A stretch of DNA of 64,000 nucleotides from the NCBI GenBank assembly GCA_004369085.1, contig ML210262.1, forward strand, positions 30,532-94,531. The letters run 5' to 3'. This stretch comes from Coprinopsis marcescibilis. Lineage: Eukaryota > Basidiomycota > Agaricomycetes > Agaricales > Psathyrellaceae. Every line of letters starts with the position of its first letter. Position 1 is the stretch's first letter. A program made the position numbers and the translations under genes. Shown in pieces: positions 49,775 to 61,024 of the stretch. The notes under the pieces were generated by a model, which worked only from the letters and a program-made list of their open reading frames with translations, made no database searches and was not told the origin of the DNA.

Positions 49775-49869
49775 CGACGCCAGCAGGATTTGAACCTGCG
49801 CCCTCAAAGAGGAACAGATGGTGAACTTGCGATTCGAATCTGTCGCCGTAACCACTTGGCTATAGCGCC
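49775..49869 (-). tRNA. tRNA-Ser(CGA) with a 13-nt intron
   Basis: Reading the minus strand: acceptor stem GGCGCTA / TGGCGTC with discriminator G, D-arm GCCAAGTGGTTACGGC, anticodon stem ACAGA / TCTGT, and loop TT-CGA-A...A. A 13-nt intron (TCGCAAGTTCACC) follows position 37. The long variable arm CCTC-TTT-GAGG marks a class II tRNA, and the T-arm is GCAGG-TTCAAAT-CCTGC. This matches eukaryotic tRNA-Ser(CGA), which carries an intron at the same place in yeast. 95 nt as encoded, 82 nt mature. Confidence 0.93.
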
Positions 49870-51085
49870 TACTTCATTGATGTAGGGCCAGACACTCTCG
49901 ATATATTGCGGTCAGAGACAACGTCTAGGGCGGACAAGGAGAGGCTCCGATGAGTATAAGTGTACATCCGATTTCTCTGTTTGTTTCAAATTTAGGTCAA
50001 GCAACGGAGCAAAGCTCTCTCAAGGGACTCAGGCTCCGGCTCCGGCTGAATCTTCGATGCTCTTCAGACACCGGAAGTCCCTTGGTTTCTAAGCTAAATT
50101 TAGCACATTCACAACCTACAGGTCTACATCCATTATCAGGAAATTATGATCATGCCTGCTACTGGCATTGGTAACCTGCTCACTCGGACTGTTCCTGGAA
50201 CAGGTATACGGCTGTTGCCTCGAGGCAATCCTCTCTTGACGAGAATGGTATGTGGTCCCATTGCAGTGCCTGCACACCAGTTCAGGTCTCGCGAACCCGG
50301 GTATGCGATTTCTACAGCGGACATGTGGGACTTCACTTCTAGGACACGGCGCCGTATCGTGCTGACTCGGAGGGCAACTACTATGAGACTGACCGTTCCC
50401 AAAATCTCAAGTTTGTATTGAATCCTCAGAGGCAAAGGCCAGACTCCGTGCCTATTCTGCTCAATGGATAGGAGAAGCCTGACAGACATCTTCACCAAGG
50501 GCCAGGGGTTGGTAGATAGAATCGAAAACCCGACGTCCCTGGGGAAGACAGGGTAAATGACAGACGGTGCCTGGGAGAAAGTCTTCTGGAAGGATGGAAG
50601 CACCGCCCAATATTTCTCCGATACTCGGAAAATGCGATCTTGTACTGCTCGCAACTGTCTGACTCTACTCGACGGTCTGCACACTGCCCCATGTCTTTAA
50701 ACCATGAAAGAGTGTGCCGTGAGGTGGTAGAGTCTATCGAGCAATAGACTAGTTTTCGATTACAATAGAATGTCAGATTAAGCGATAAGCGCCCTTGGAG
50801 CATATTACCATGGCCAGAGTACTGCCTTTCGTCGAGGAAGACATGCAAGAAGTTTTCGTTCGATGGCGGTTGGTGATCATGTGTGTCGGCAGCATTTGTT
50901 AAGCGCTGGCCTTGAGTGACATTGTTTTCCGTTGCGCACACAGCCTGGCTTGTGACAGCTTCCATGCCGCAGGAAGTGTTTCAAGTATCTCACCAATATA
51001 AAGCCTCTTGTAGGCCTTCTGAGCACTCCAAACTTTGCCTCAAGCAGTTGCCCCACAAACTCTGCCCCCCGACATTACAGGACTC
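49870..51085. other. Intergenic region with one long unassigned minus frame
   Basis: A minus-strand frame of 182 codons (50136-50684) is open, but its sequence suggests no fold, signal or family, and a plus-strand frame also spans much of it. Not called as a gene. Confidence 0.35.
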
Positions 51086-52169
51086 ATGGCCCCAGAACGA
51101 CAATCCTCGACCGACTCCGACAAGGCTTATAAAGAGAAGAAGGGTGAAATCACTGTCAATGCATTTCAAGCCACGCTCTCTCTACTCAAGGAAGCTCTCT
51201 CTGGGCCAGGTGTTGAACTTGATGGCTTTCGAGCCGCCGTAGGAGGGACGCTATGGATATTGGAAATGATTGGGGTACGTACCATTACGCTCTGGACCTC
51301 TGGTGCTGCACATATCTGACGTACGGTGCAGAAAATGAGCGAGAATAAAGGATCTTACACGCAGATCATGGATGAATGTGCTCATCTCGCAGTGATTGTT
51401 GCCAGTACGACAAAAAAGACAACTGAAGGAGGGAAAGAGATAGATGCTCAGTTCCTGAATTATTTGAAGGCATTCGGCGTGTAAGGAGCTATTTGCTTGA
51501 GCTTTTGACGCTAATACTCATCGGTCTGTTCAGTATCGTGAAAGAGACCAAGAAACTAGTTAAGAAGATGTTGAAGCGTCACTGGTTCATCCGGTTCCTA
51601 TTCGCAGCTGCGGATAAACATAGGATTCACGAGTTGCGTAGGCGACTCTCGAGCACCAAGGAAAACATGATTGTGAGTACTATAGCCCTACTTCACATTC
51701 TATGGCCTTTAATTGATCGAATTGATAGCTTTACGTTACAATGGACCTGTACATTGCGCCTCCGGAGACAAAAAAGGAAATCCTAACCGTGGAAAACATC
51801 GCGAACTTAGCGAAAATTCTCGTCGAGCGCCACATCGCTGCGAAACAAGCCACTTCCCCCACTGTTGCCATTCAACCGGTACCTGCTAAAGATAGCATCA
51901 CCTTCCCGCAAACCGTTTCCCCTGACTTCAGAAACTTATCTATCAACCCAGGGGCACATGTCAGTGACTCGTTTAAAACAACCGTGCATAATACAACAGG
52001 GAGTAACAACAATGGAACAAGTTATCAGACCAGTACGTCCTTATCTTCCAGATCTGATTGTTGGACTCATTACCTGCTTCAAGACTATAATACTTTAAGC
52101 CTTCCTCCACAATCCTATCCTTATCAAACCAACGTTCAGTCGGTCCCTGGTTGGCAAGGGTATCATTAG
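51086..52169 (+). CDS. Helical-bundle protein HB3 with C-terminal polar motif
   Basis: Start at 51086 (MAPERQSSTDSDKAYKEKK). The helical core matches HB1/2/5: TVNAFQATLSLLKEALSG, VGGTLWILEMIG, KMSENKGSYTQIMDECAHL, VIVKETKKLVKKMLKRHWF, then FIRFLFAAADKHRIHELR and LYVTMDLYIAPP. The linker contains LAKILVERHIAAKQ. The motif region reads PGAHVSDSFKTTVHNTTG then SNNNGTSYQT. A phase-1 intron (gtacgt ... ttcaag) follows, and a last exon adds NYNTLSLPPQSYPYQTN and WQGYH. The first intron (after EMIG) also coincides with HB1, HB2 and HB5. Predicted MLKL/HeLo-like executor by analogy only. Confidence 0.7.
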
Positions 52170-53425
52170 TTCCATTCAGAGAGTTTACGTGCTCGACATA
52201 GTAATGCCTCACAAATCACTTAAACATGATGGTCTGTATGTTCGCATAAAGTTGGCATAAAGCATTCTACTCCTATTTCGTAATAGCGTAATATACAGTC
52301 ATTTGTACTAGTACTATCATCAACTACCCCTCGCCCGACTCCTGTCACTCTCCGAATTTGGTAAGTGTTCAAAGTCCGCACGGCATGTAGCTGCACCAAC
52401 TTTGTGCCAGGCATCAGATGGCCTAATTGAATCTCCGACGGCAGGTGTGACAAAAGTTAAAACGTGACAAAACCGCGAATTTCAGAACGCTTCTTGATGT
52501 GCATATTCTTTTGAAAGAAAACTTCTAACATAGTTTTGTACTGCGAGGAATGATATGTACAACATTTTGTGACCATACAAGAGGATTGAGCCCAGTTATG
52601 GTGAGTGTCCGGACAAGGGGTAGTGTCCGATGGATAGGTTGATGATAGTCGATAGCGAAGATCATGATCCAGTCGCCGTGTGGTTACTCCTTGATTATGA
52701 AACACGACCTGATCATCCTCCCTACAAGGAGAGCTGCAGTATATTCAACTCTCTTCTCAGCGGATCGTTAAGATGTATCGTGAAGCACTCGAGAGTTAAA
52801 TGGGTGTTGAATTGGGGTTTATCGACAACGACATCTTTTTCTCAGGTGCGATGTCGCTAGGTCCTGGCGGGTTCTCAGGCTTAAGGGCTCTTTGAAAACC
52901 AATAGGTACAGAAGACGCTTTAGCTCATACAACATACTCATACTCTGAGCTCCTTGGAGGTGGTGAGGATAAGCCGATTGGTTTCAATGGACTTGTGATC
53001 CAGGTTGATCAAAGTATCCGATTGCGTTGTTTGTTATCACAATGTGTATGTACTTTATTGTCGCATGGGGTTCGCAATAGCTGTTTCCCCCATACCGTTG
53101 AATTGTCCTTGTGGTCTCGACATCGCTCGACAGCAGTTGCCCTCTCATCGACAAAGGGCAATATTCTACCCTTGAAGCCGGAAATCTGGCTCCTATTTAA
53201 AGGTTGTTCCCGGATTCGGTGACACAGCCTCGTGTATGCCACGAGTCAACACGAGCATGGGCGACTAATGTTGCATCTATCTCCGGGTACGCTGCTTGCA
53301 CAGTTACGCTCAGCAGCACCGGATTACAGCCTTTCTCTCTCCACTGCTTCACCTTTGCATAACAATTGTATAGAACTGACATTTGACTAAACAGCAAAGC
53401 AAACCTTTCTCGATCTTTCTACCTC
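52170..53425. other. HB3-HB4 spacer
   Basis: 1.26 kb without a supported gene or repeat. Promoter of HB4 at the right. Confidence 0.45.
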
Positions 53426-54691
53426 ATGCCCAAACCAACAATGCCGCCGACAAAATTACTGGAGCCTCTGCGCGAGCGCCCCTCGAAGGGGGATACTGCT
53501 CTCGAAGCGACAGACTTAGCAGTCAGAACCCTGCGAGATATTGTAGCAATGGCGCCGATTCCCTTCGTAGCAGATGCTGCAGGGCTCGTCTTATCGATTC
53601 TCGACACAATGAAAGCAAGCCTCCGGATCCCCTTCACCGTTCGCCCTGCATACTAATCATAGCTCACAGGACATCAGAGATAACAAAGAGGCTTTCAAAC
53701 ATCTCGTCGACGACGCCTTTCGTCTAGTGGTTACTGCGTCAGACACCTGCACTCGACTAAAATCAGAGGGCTATCAACTATCCCAAGATCTCGTCATGGA
53801 CCTAGCAAAACTCGTCGGGTGAGTTATCAACACTCTCTGGCTGTACAGAGCTGATGCTCTTGCAGGACCTTGAAGCAAGTTCAGAGATATGCCTACAACA
53901 AAGTGAAACGAGGCTTTGGGGAACGCATCCTTTTCAAGCATCAGGACTTGGAGACCATCAGGCGATACAGGGAAGAGCTGAGGCAGGCAATGGACACGTT
54001 CTCAGTAGGTTTCATTTGACTGACTAGGCTAGCGTTTCGTTGACGCACTATTGGCAGCTCCAATCCACCATTTCCATACGTCACAACGTCGCTGAGATAT
54101 CTCGTAGTCAAGAACGTATCATTCAAAAATTGGAGAATCAAGGTAGGGCCACAACGTAGCTTCTGGTCGAAACCCTAATCGAGTCGTTATTGCACAGGAA
54201 GTAGAAGATTCTCAACTGGAGGCGAGAGCAACCATCGCCCTGGTCTCGGCAGACAGCCCAGTACGGATCCTTCCCGACAACGACCTTATTCTACACCCGA
54301 GCAGCATCAACAAGTCCCTTATTCCCCAATAAACTTAACCCCTTCATCCCCCTCGACCCCGAGACCAATATCTACGCCCCCAACATCCGGGGATTATTTG
54401 ATCGCCCATCCTGACCTTTGGCTAAGATCCCAAGGAGTTCCGATCCTCAACGAGGCCGCTTATCAGCACAATACGGGTTATACCTCGCCAACTTCACAGT
54501 ACTTCCCAACTCAATTTCACGGCTCTAGCCCTCTGGTGAAGCAGAACCACGAGGGCGCCACTTATAATATCAACTCGGGCAACACTATCCACACCATCAC
54601 ATCCAATTCTCACAATAACTATGGGAACAATGTGTATGGTCGACCACCGCAGTCACCCCAAGGTGTGTCTGGCCCTCAGCGTCATGGTTAG
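53426..54691 (+). CDS. Helical-bundle protein HB4, divergent, with C-terminal polar motif
   Basis: Start at 53426 (MPKPTMPPTKLLEPLRER). The core is of the widespread Agaricomycete MLKL-NTD-like type: LRDIVAMAPIPFVADAAG, LVLSILDTMKDIRDNKEAF, DLAKLVGTLKQVQRYAYN, EELRQAMDTFSLQSTISI then RHNVAEISRSQERIIQKLE (coiled coil). The first intron (53615-53669) has a GC donor, with a perfect TACTAAT branch site. After the coiled coil the frame enters a long Pro/Ser/Thr/Gln linker (PSTDPSRQRPYSTPEQHQQ), then the motif NSGNTIHTITSNSHNNYG followed by NNVYG, and a Pro/Gly/Gln tail. It differs from HB1/2/3/5 in core and linker but carries the same end motif, here not followed by an intron. Confidence 0.7.
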
Positions 54692-55732
54692 CCCGATCTA
54701 ATCACCGGCTCAATTTTAATTTCAATGGTAGGCGGATACTGGGCAAGTACAGAGAACTGGACGTGAATTGACAAACAGATGTCTCTTGGACCCTATACCC
54801 TATCTTGACAGCGAGGGAAACACGTTCTCAGAGGAGGTCACACGATCGGACCTCTGAGTTGAAGCGATGGTGTCGGAATTTGCGAAATGCCTTATGCTCG
54901 TGGCTCACATCTTATTCGCATCGCAACTCGGCAATAAAGCTCCCCTGTAGCTCCCCTGTACATTGAGGCTACTGCGAGTTCTTGATCTGCTATTAACCGG
55001 GCACCCGGCACGATTGGAGATCCACAGGGCTCGCGGTAGTTACGACTTTTAAGCATATACAAGACTTGAAGCTTGACACCATCATGTACATATATGGGTC
55101 CACACGAAGCTGTTGTAAAAAATTTAACCGAAGCAATGGGGAACAAAGTCGGGAAAGCTGAATGACTGGTCTGATATGTGGTGAACCATCCGTTTTGCAG
55201 CACATTGCTCGGTCGGTCGACATTTGCTCTCTAATAGTAGTCTACAAACGCGCGCCTAAGCACTCACATAACTTTGTCTGGAACTATTAAGCGCTCTGCA
55301 CTGTTCGATACCACGAGACAGTTAATACACGTACAGTGCAGATGCGTGAATCGGGATCAAAATATCAACAAAATATAACGCATGGCAGCGTCGCGCACAC
55401 ATGCCCACACAGCATGACAACGTATCGAAGAAGAAAAACTTCAAAAGGTGTGAACAATGCACTCTTCATGCAAGATAGAGGCAGTGACAGTGGCGGTTGC
55501 AAGGCAGGGGGCCGGCACCCGCTCCACCGTAAGCGCCCAGGGATCTCAGATCTGGTTCAAGTTGGACAGCCTCCAGGCCACAAGCGGCAAGCCTCGTGCA
55601 GTAATTCTTCCGAAGTCCGGAGGATTAAAGTAGCCTCGGCGGTGTCCCCACTCATCGTTCTACCACCCCATCCCGCTCACCTCGTGGGCTTCAACTTCCT
55701 CCTCCTCTCTAATACTCTATCTATGGGAAAGC
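54692..55732. other. HB4-HB5 spacer
   Basis: The HB5 frame stays open upstream to 55336, but the extension looks non-conserved and is rejected as coding. No other feature seen. Confidence 0.4.
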
Positions 55733-56912
55733 GGCTGCAGAAATCCCAGCCCCCGGGCTCACCTTTTGTACCACAATGCGAATGCAGCGATCCGGAATGC
55801 ACGATCAATGTGAACGGGCCCAAGGTTGCAGAGTACATGGGCCATACGCTGAACTTTACGATGGCTGCGTTATGTGCACTGAAGGAGATGGCGTCTGGGA
55901 CGGGTCTTGACGTTCCCGGCCTTCGAGCGAGCGCAGGAGGAGCTCTTTGGATCCTGGAGCATGTCGCCGTATGTGACCCATTCCTTCGTCACAGCATAAA
56001 TCTCATGGTCCCTTGCTGTGCATTATAGTCCATGGGCGATAACAAGCGTGCATTTGCGTTTCTCCTTCACGATTGCATGAATATGACAACTATTGTCGCC
56101 AAATTCGCAATCAAGGTTCAGCAAAACGATAGATCGTTGCCGAAAGACTTTCTCGATCAACTGGAGGTCTTCTGCAAGTACGTGGTATAATAGCTGTTAG
56201 CTATGCGTGTTCCCTTGACGTTCCCGCTCACAGAACCATGAACGTAATCAAAGAAGTAGTAAGGGGCATGCTCGATCGCGGACGCTTTGCTCGATTCGCC
56301 ATGGCCAAGGCGGACAAGGTCAAGATCGAAGAGCATCGAACTAGGCTAACACAGGCAATGGTTTCCTTCCAGGTAAGCCTTCCTCGACAAGTATATTCCA
56401 TCAACCCAGTAACATAGCGTCTTAACCATACAGGTGTTCATGACGATGCATATCTACGCTAAAACTAACACCGATGGACAAAAGCCACCGCCAGACCGCA
56501 AGATGGACGTCAGCAAGATCCCAGAGGTGGCGAAGCAGCTCATCCAAACCAAGCTCGATGTCATGGAGAAGGAGTACAATATCATCCACCAGACGACGAG
56601 CATTACAGGGCCTATCAATAACGCCGCTGCACCGATCAGCGTCATCTCATCCCCCGGTGCACAGGTCGTCAACTCGGGGAACGTCAAGAACGAAGTTCTT
56701 CAGAACGCTCACAACAACTATGGGTCCAATACGTACTACAACAGTGAGTCCACATACGGCTTAGTTGCTGTTGCCCAATTGGAAGAGCAGGCTAATGACT
56801 TGATTCGTTCCCAGCTTATGCGGTCCCGTCCCCACCGCCCTCTACTGGACCATACAGCTATCCCTACAATGCTTACGGAGCCGGAACGCCTGGTCACAGC
56901 CAATGGGGCTAG
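55733..56912 (+). CDS. Helical-bundle protein HB5 with C-terminal polar motif
   Basis: Start chosen at 55733 (MGKRLQKSQPPGSPFVP) because the paralogues have short leaders. An upstream ATG at 55336 is in frame. A short Cys-rich stretch (CECSDPEC) precedes the core: LNFTMAALCALKEMASG, VPGLRASAGGALWILEHVA, SMGDNKRAFAFLLHDCMNM, EVVRGMLDRGRFARFAMA, then FMTMHIYAKTN. Linker helix KIPEVAKQLIQTKLDVMEKE. The motif is PGAQVVNSGNVKNEVLQNA then HNNYGSNTYYN. A phase-1 intron follows, and the last exon TYAVPSPPPSTGPYSYPYN ends HSQWG at 56910-56912. This is the cleanest example of the motif and a good seed for searches. Confidence 0.72.
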
Positions 56913-57214
56913 GCTGGGCCTTCTGGAATGGCGTACTCCGGCACCGCTCATGAAACGACGACATCTACGACCATTTACGGTGCCACTCAGAACGCCTGCT
57001 AGTACTACCCCTGAGTTTCGCACACCTTTTCCCTGGACTCGTGGTTCTCAATCAGTCACTGTGGATTTCCGATTTATCATACCCTTACCCCCATGGACAA
57101 CAACTTTGCTATGATCATGCTATACCGGTTTTGTATTCCAGCCTGCACTCAATCCCCTGTAAAACTATTGTACATTACATAGATAGCGCACAATCGCTTT
57201 GAAAAGCCCCTGCT
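56913..57214. other. 3' flank of HB5 and WSC genes
   Basis: Short convergent spacer. No feature seen. Confidence 0.45.
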
Positions 57215-59060
57215 CTAGCGGAAACGTTCACTGCGCGAAGGTTTTATTACGCGAGCCACACGGTCCAGACTCTACACGATACCAGAGATTAAGGCTGTCA
57301 TTCAAGCATATCAGTATCGCACAGGAGAAACATCAAGGAGCGGGGGGACTCACAACAGCGATCACCTCGATAACGACGTCTTGGCACTCCGCGATATCAT
57401 AATGGGGATTGTCTTCAACAGGGGCGTAGACAACGTCCAGTCGTCCATCGGCAGTCGTATTGGGGCAGAGCGCCCACGAATTCGCATCATTGAAGACACC
57501 CAAAGCCAAGGGAGAGAGGAGCGGGCTCAAAGCATTGCCTGGATTTGGCTATTCATATGGATGGAACATCATCAGACGGATAAACGAACTATGGGTAGCT
57601 TAGAAGACGAACCAGGGTGCAGAATTGGCTTAAAGATTGCGTATGTGTTTCCGAGTTAAAGAAGACTGGTGCGTCACCAGCGTTGGCGGTGAAAGACTGG
57701 AGGTTGTCGTGGAAAGGCTCCAGGGCGGGGCGGATGATCGCGACGGATTCGTTGAGGTCAACAAGGCCCCACTCCGATGTACAGGACGTACATTCCTACA
57801 GGTTCGGATATTAGCTTGGACTATGGGCGATATTGATCTGCGAAGGACTCACGGAGAGAATAAAATGAGTTTCTGCAACGGCTCCCACGTCCACGGCTTG
57901 GAGTGCGATTGGTGTGGGGTCGACGACGCCCTTAGGCACAGCCCTCAAGTTTGAGCCCAGTCTTGTGGTCTGCAAACAAGCAGCAGGGTCGACAGCGGGA
58001 AAGTCTGTATCTTCGTATATGGTCAACCGGTTAGGCCCGCCACATATTTGGCTGCGATCTCCTACGCAGGTCATGGCACATTCATTGGAAGGGACCGAAA
58101 ATCCAGATTCTGCAAAGTCTCCGCACCCTGTAAGTAGAAACGTCAGCGACACTATATCACAGTTAGGGAGATGACACACGACATACAGCACTCTCCACCG
58201 AATTCGAGACCTGCAAATCTGTGGCCTTCGGATTTGCAACCGGCGGTGCAGGTTTCAGCGGCGACTGGCAGTTCGATTTCGATGCGGCGCAGGAGGGTCC
58301 GGACACCACGAATAACGTCGCTACAGGAGGCATTTTAATGTCACTGAGGTAGCTCTCTTGAAGGATGAAGAAACCTACGAGAAACAACCCTTGAGCTGCC
58401 AGGTGTTAACAATCTCAGGGGCGGATGGAGCTGGCTGGCCATTGGTGAAAATAAAGATCCTGTTCCCGGCGCCGCAGTTGAGGCCGGAGTCTCCCCCACA
58501 GGGAACGGCGCATTCCTCAGAATCGACAGGAGAAGAGGTGGCCTGGATCACGAAGCCACAATCTGGGATTGATGTTCGCTCAGAAAAACCTCCCTCGAAC
58601 ATGGACAAACGTACTTACAGCATTCCTAGGTGCTTGGTTAGTACAGAGGCTTGCATGGGGGACATTTTCCAAGGAGTACTCACAAAACCGAATTCTACGC
58701 CGGCGAATCCGAATCCTCTTCGTTCACAGAACCGGGTACAGAGGGCTGGGGTCATATCGGGGTCTGCAAAGGAGTCATCGAAGAGGGCTCTAGTAGGCGC
58801 TGAATCTCTGGATGTCCGTTAGCGTCCATGGTAAGTATCGCGGAACAGCGAGAAGGGGTGCAACATACGTGTGGCAGCCGACAACTTCCCAACCCGGAGC
58901 CGGGCCATTATCATCTTGTCTACGAGAGACAGAATGGTTAGGTTCCGGGAGGGCAATAACGACAGCGGTCTTTGGTAGCGAACAGCAAGTCAGCATAGAA
59001 GGCTGAACAGGTAAAGAGAGACCTTACAGTGAGCAGCGCGAAAAGGTATGAAAACATCAT
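57215..59060 (-). CDS. Secreted protein with two WSC domains
   Basis: Start at 59060 (MMFSYLFALLT...AVVIA, signal peptide). The mature part begins after a Ser/Arg/Asp-rich stretch. First WSC: GWEVVGCHT, DDSFADPDMTPALCTRFC, FGFAGVEFG, ECYCGFVIQATSSPV, CAVPCGGDSGLNCGAGNRI. Second WSC: WQLKGCFS, ETCTAGCKSEGHRFAGLE, CGDFAESGFSVPSNECAM and SQICGGPNRLTIYED. These conserved cysteines and the CGG(P/A)xR endings define WSC domains, which bind cell-wall or other glycans. A C-terminal region follows (GLVDLNESVAIIRPALEPF; LGVFNDANSWALCPN; DNPHYDIAECQDVVIEV). Exon borders in the last third, and the stop, are tentative. About nine introns. Confidence 0.72.
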
Positions 59061-60106
59061 CTTTTCCTCCGGGAAGGAGGTAGAAATGTGTCCTACTATA
59101 TAGAAAACGGTCGAGGGAACATCGGCACGTCTGTCAAGTTTGATTTCGATTTCAATCACATCTTGGACCTTGTAGTGATAAGTACCGAGACAACTTAACG
59201 AGTGTTTGATTGTTCGGAGGTTCGAAGAGGCGGGCCTAGAGTGCATCTCCGAGAAGCTTGAATATGATGCGATACGATAATGGCTAACCATCGAGCTTAC
59301 CTCCAGAAGGCTTGTCGAGCAAGGCATAGACCTTTAAATTCAAGTCATCAAACCCACAGAGCTTCATTGAGGAGTCGGAAAGCGCGTCCAAAGCTTCAAG
59401 CCTGAGCCAAGGGTGCCAGCCAACAGGCAGAAGAGACATTCGAAGCCCGCATCCTGGTTCTCGAAGTGCAGATTTCTGATCCCTGTCTGCAGTCTGTCAG
59501 AGTATGAACACCTTCCGAGGCTATTAACAGAGCTCCGTCGTCCAAACCCTATGAGAAGGACGCGGTAAGGCTTGGGTATCGGCGCACTAGCGCACCACAG
59601 AACCACCGCTCCTGGTACCCTGGACTAGATACCCCAGAATTCGTCCAAGATATCCCCAATATGGCTTCGGTTTTCCCGCAGTTATTGTTGTAGGCCCGAC
59701 ATGTGTAGAGTTTGAAGGAGATGATAGCCCCTGGACTGTTGAGATGAACACATTGCTCTCACCCTGGCTGGTGTTGTGTGAACCGAACCCAAAATACTGA
59801 ATTCGACATTTGACCTGAGCTGGTGTGGCTGACGTGTGGAATACAGATCTAGCAGGCAAGTCGTACAAGTGTCCCAGAAATCTATAGTCACGAAGAATTA
59901 TGATAATGGTATCTGTGCACGTCGTCATCGTTCCCCATTCTCCGGGAGCTTTCGGCATTTGCCGCATCGCGTAAAGCCGAGAAGCCGTAACTATATAGTT
60001 TATCAGCCACTACTTGGCGCTGCCCTGACTGTGTAGGTGTAGCGACGACCGCAAAATTTAGTATCCTCCTCACCGTCTCCTTCGTCGTCGGGACCAATTT
60101 AAAAGC
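59061..60106. other. Divergent region between the WSC and RPL10A genes
   Basis: No supported gene. A minus frame of 126 codons (59587-59967) has no recognisable domain. The right end is the RPL10A promoter with a CT-rich leader. Confidence 0.4.
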
Positions 60107-61024
60107 ATGAGGTACGTTCATCAGCACTGTAGACCACATTCTGTACTCAAAAATATGACAGTGGAAGCAAACTCTCAGTGGCAAGCGTGCGGGGCTCCGT
60201 TAAAGAGCTGCTCGCTGCATCCGCAGAAAAGAAGCGCAACTTCGTCGAGACCATCGAGCTGCAGATTGGTCTCAAGAACTACGACCCCCAGAGAGATAAG
60301 CGTTTCTCTGGAACTGTCCAGTGAGTCGCACTTGTGTCGGAAACCGGGCGATGTTAAATGTCAGCTATCTAGACTCCCTAACATTCCCCGCCCGCGGATG
60401 TCGCTTTGCATTCTCGCCGATGCCAACGATATTGATCGTGCCAAGCAGATCGAGCTCGAATACATGTCCGTTGACGACTTGAAGAAGTAAGTTACAACTC
60501 GAAAGATAGTAGGAAGTCCGTGTGTTGACTTGCATTGTTTAGGCTTAACAAGAACAAGAAGCTTGTCAAGAAGTTGGCCAAGAAGTACGATGCTTTCCTT
60601 GCATCTGAAGCCCTCATCCGTCAGATCCCCCGTTTGCTCGGTCCCGGTCTCTCCAAGGGTACGTTTCTATCGATCTGGTCGCTTTCTATCTCTCATTGTT
60701 TGCCTTGTAGCTGGAAAGTTCCCCACCCCCATCTCGCACGCCGAAGACCTCACCAACAAGGTCAACGAAGTCCGCTCGACCATCAAATTCCAGCTCAAGA
60801 AGGTCTTGTGCCTCGGTGTCGCCGTTGGACATGTCAACATGAACGATGACCAGGTCCTTGCCAACGTCATGCTGAGTACGTTATGCGCTTAGTTTTATAG
60901 TGCCTCCTCCTGACCCCGTCGTTCAGGCATCAACTTCTTGGTTTCCCTGCTCAAGAAGAACTGGCAGAACATCAAGTCCCTGCACATCAAGTCCACCATG
61001 GGCAAGCCTATCCGACTCTACTAA
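60107..61024 (+). CDS. RPL10A: 60S ribosomal protein L10a (uL1)
   Basis: Ribosomal protein of the L1 stalk. The first exon is only five bases (ATGAG), joined to [19 protein letters not shown] by a GT-AG intron ending at about 60188. Later exons give [94 protein letters not shown], and [21 protein letters not shown], the invariant eukaryotic L10a C-terminus. The N-terminus M-S-V-R is shorter than in animals and yeast by a few residues, so the first exon junction is the least certain. Highly expressed housekeeping gene. Confidence 0.95.

Noticed and set aside
49673..49885. 70-codon plus-strand frame after seven-TM paralogue E
   Set aside because: It overlaps the tRNA-Ser gene and is a chance frame.
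50136..50684. 182-codon minus frame
   Set aside because: No fold, signal or family recognised, and the opposite strand is also partly open.
55336..55732. Upstream in-frame extension of HB5
   Set aside because: Paralogues have short leaders and the extra 132 residues look like translated non-coding DNA.
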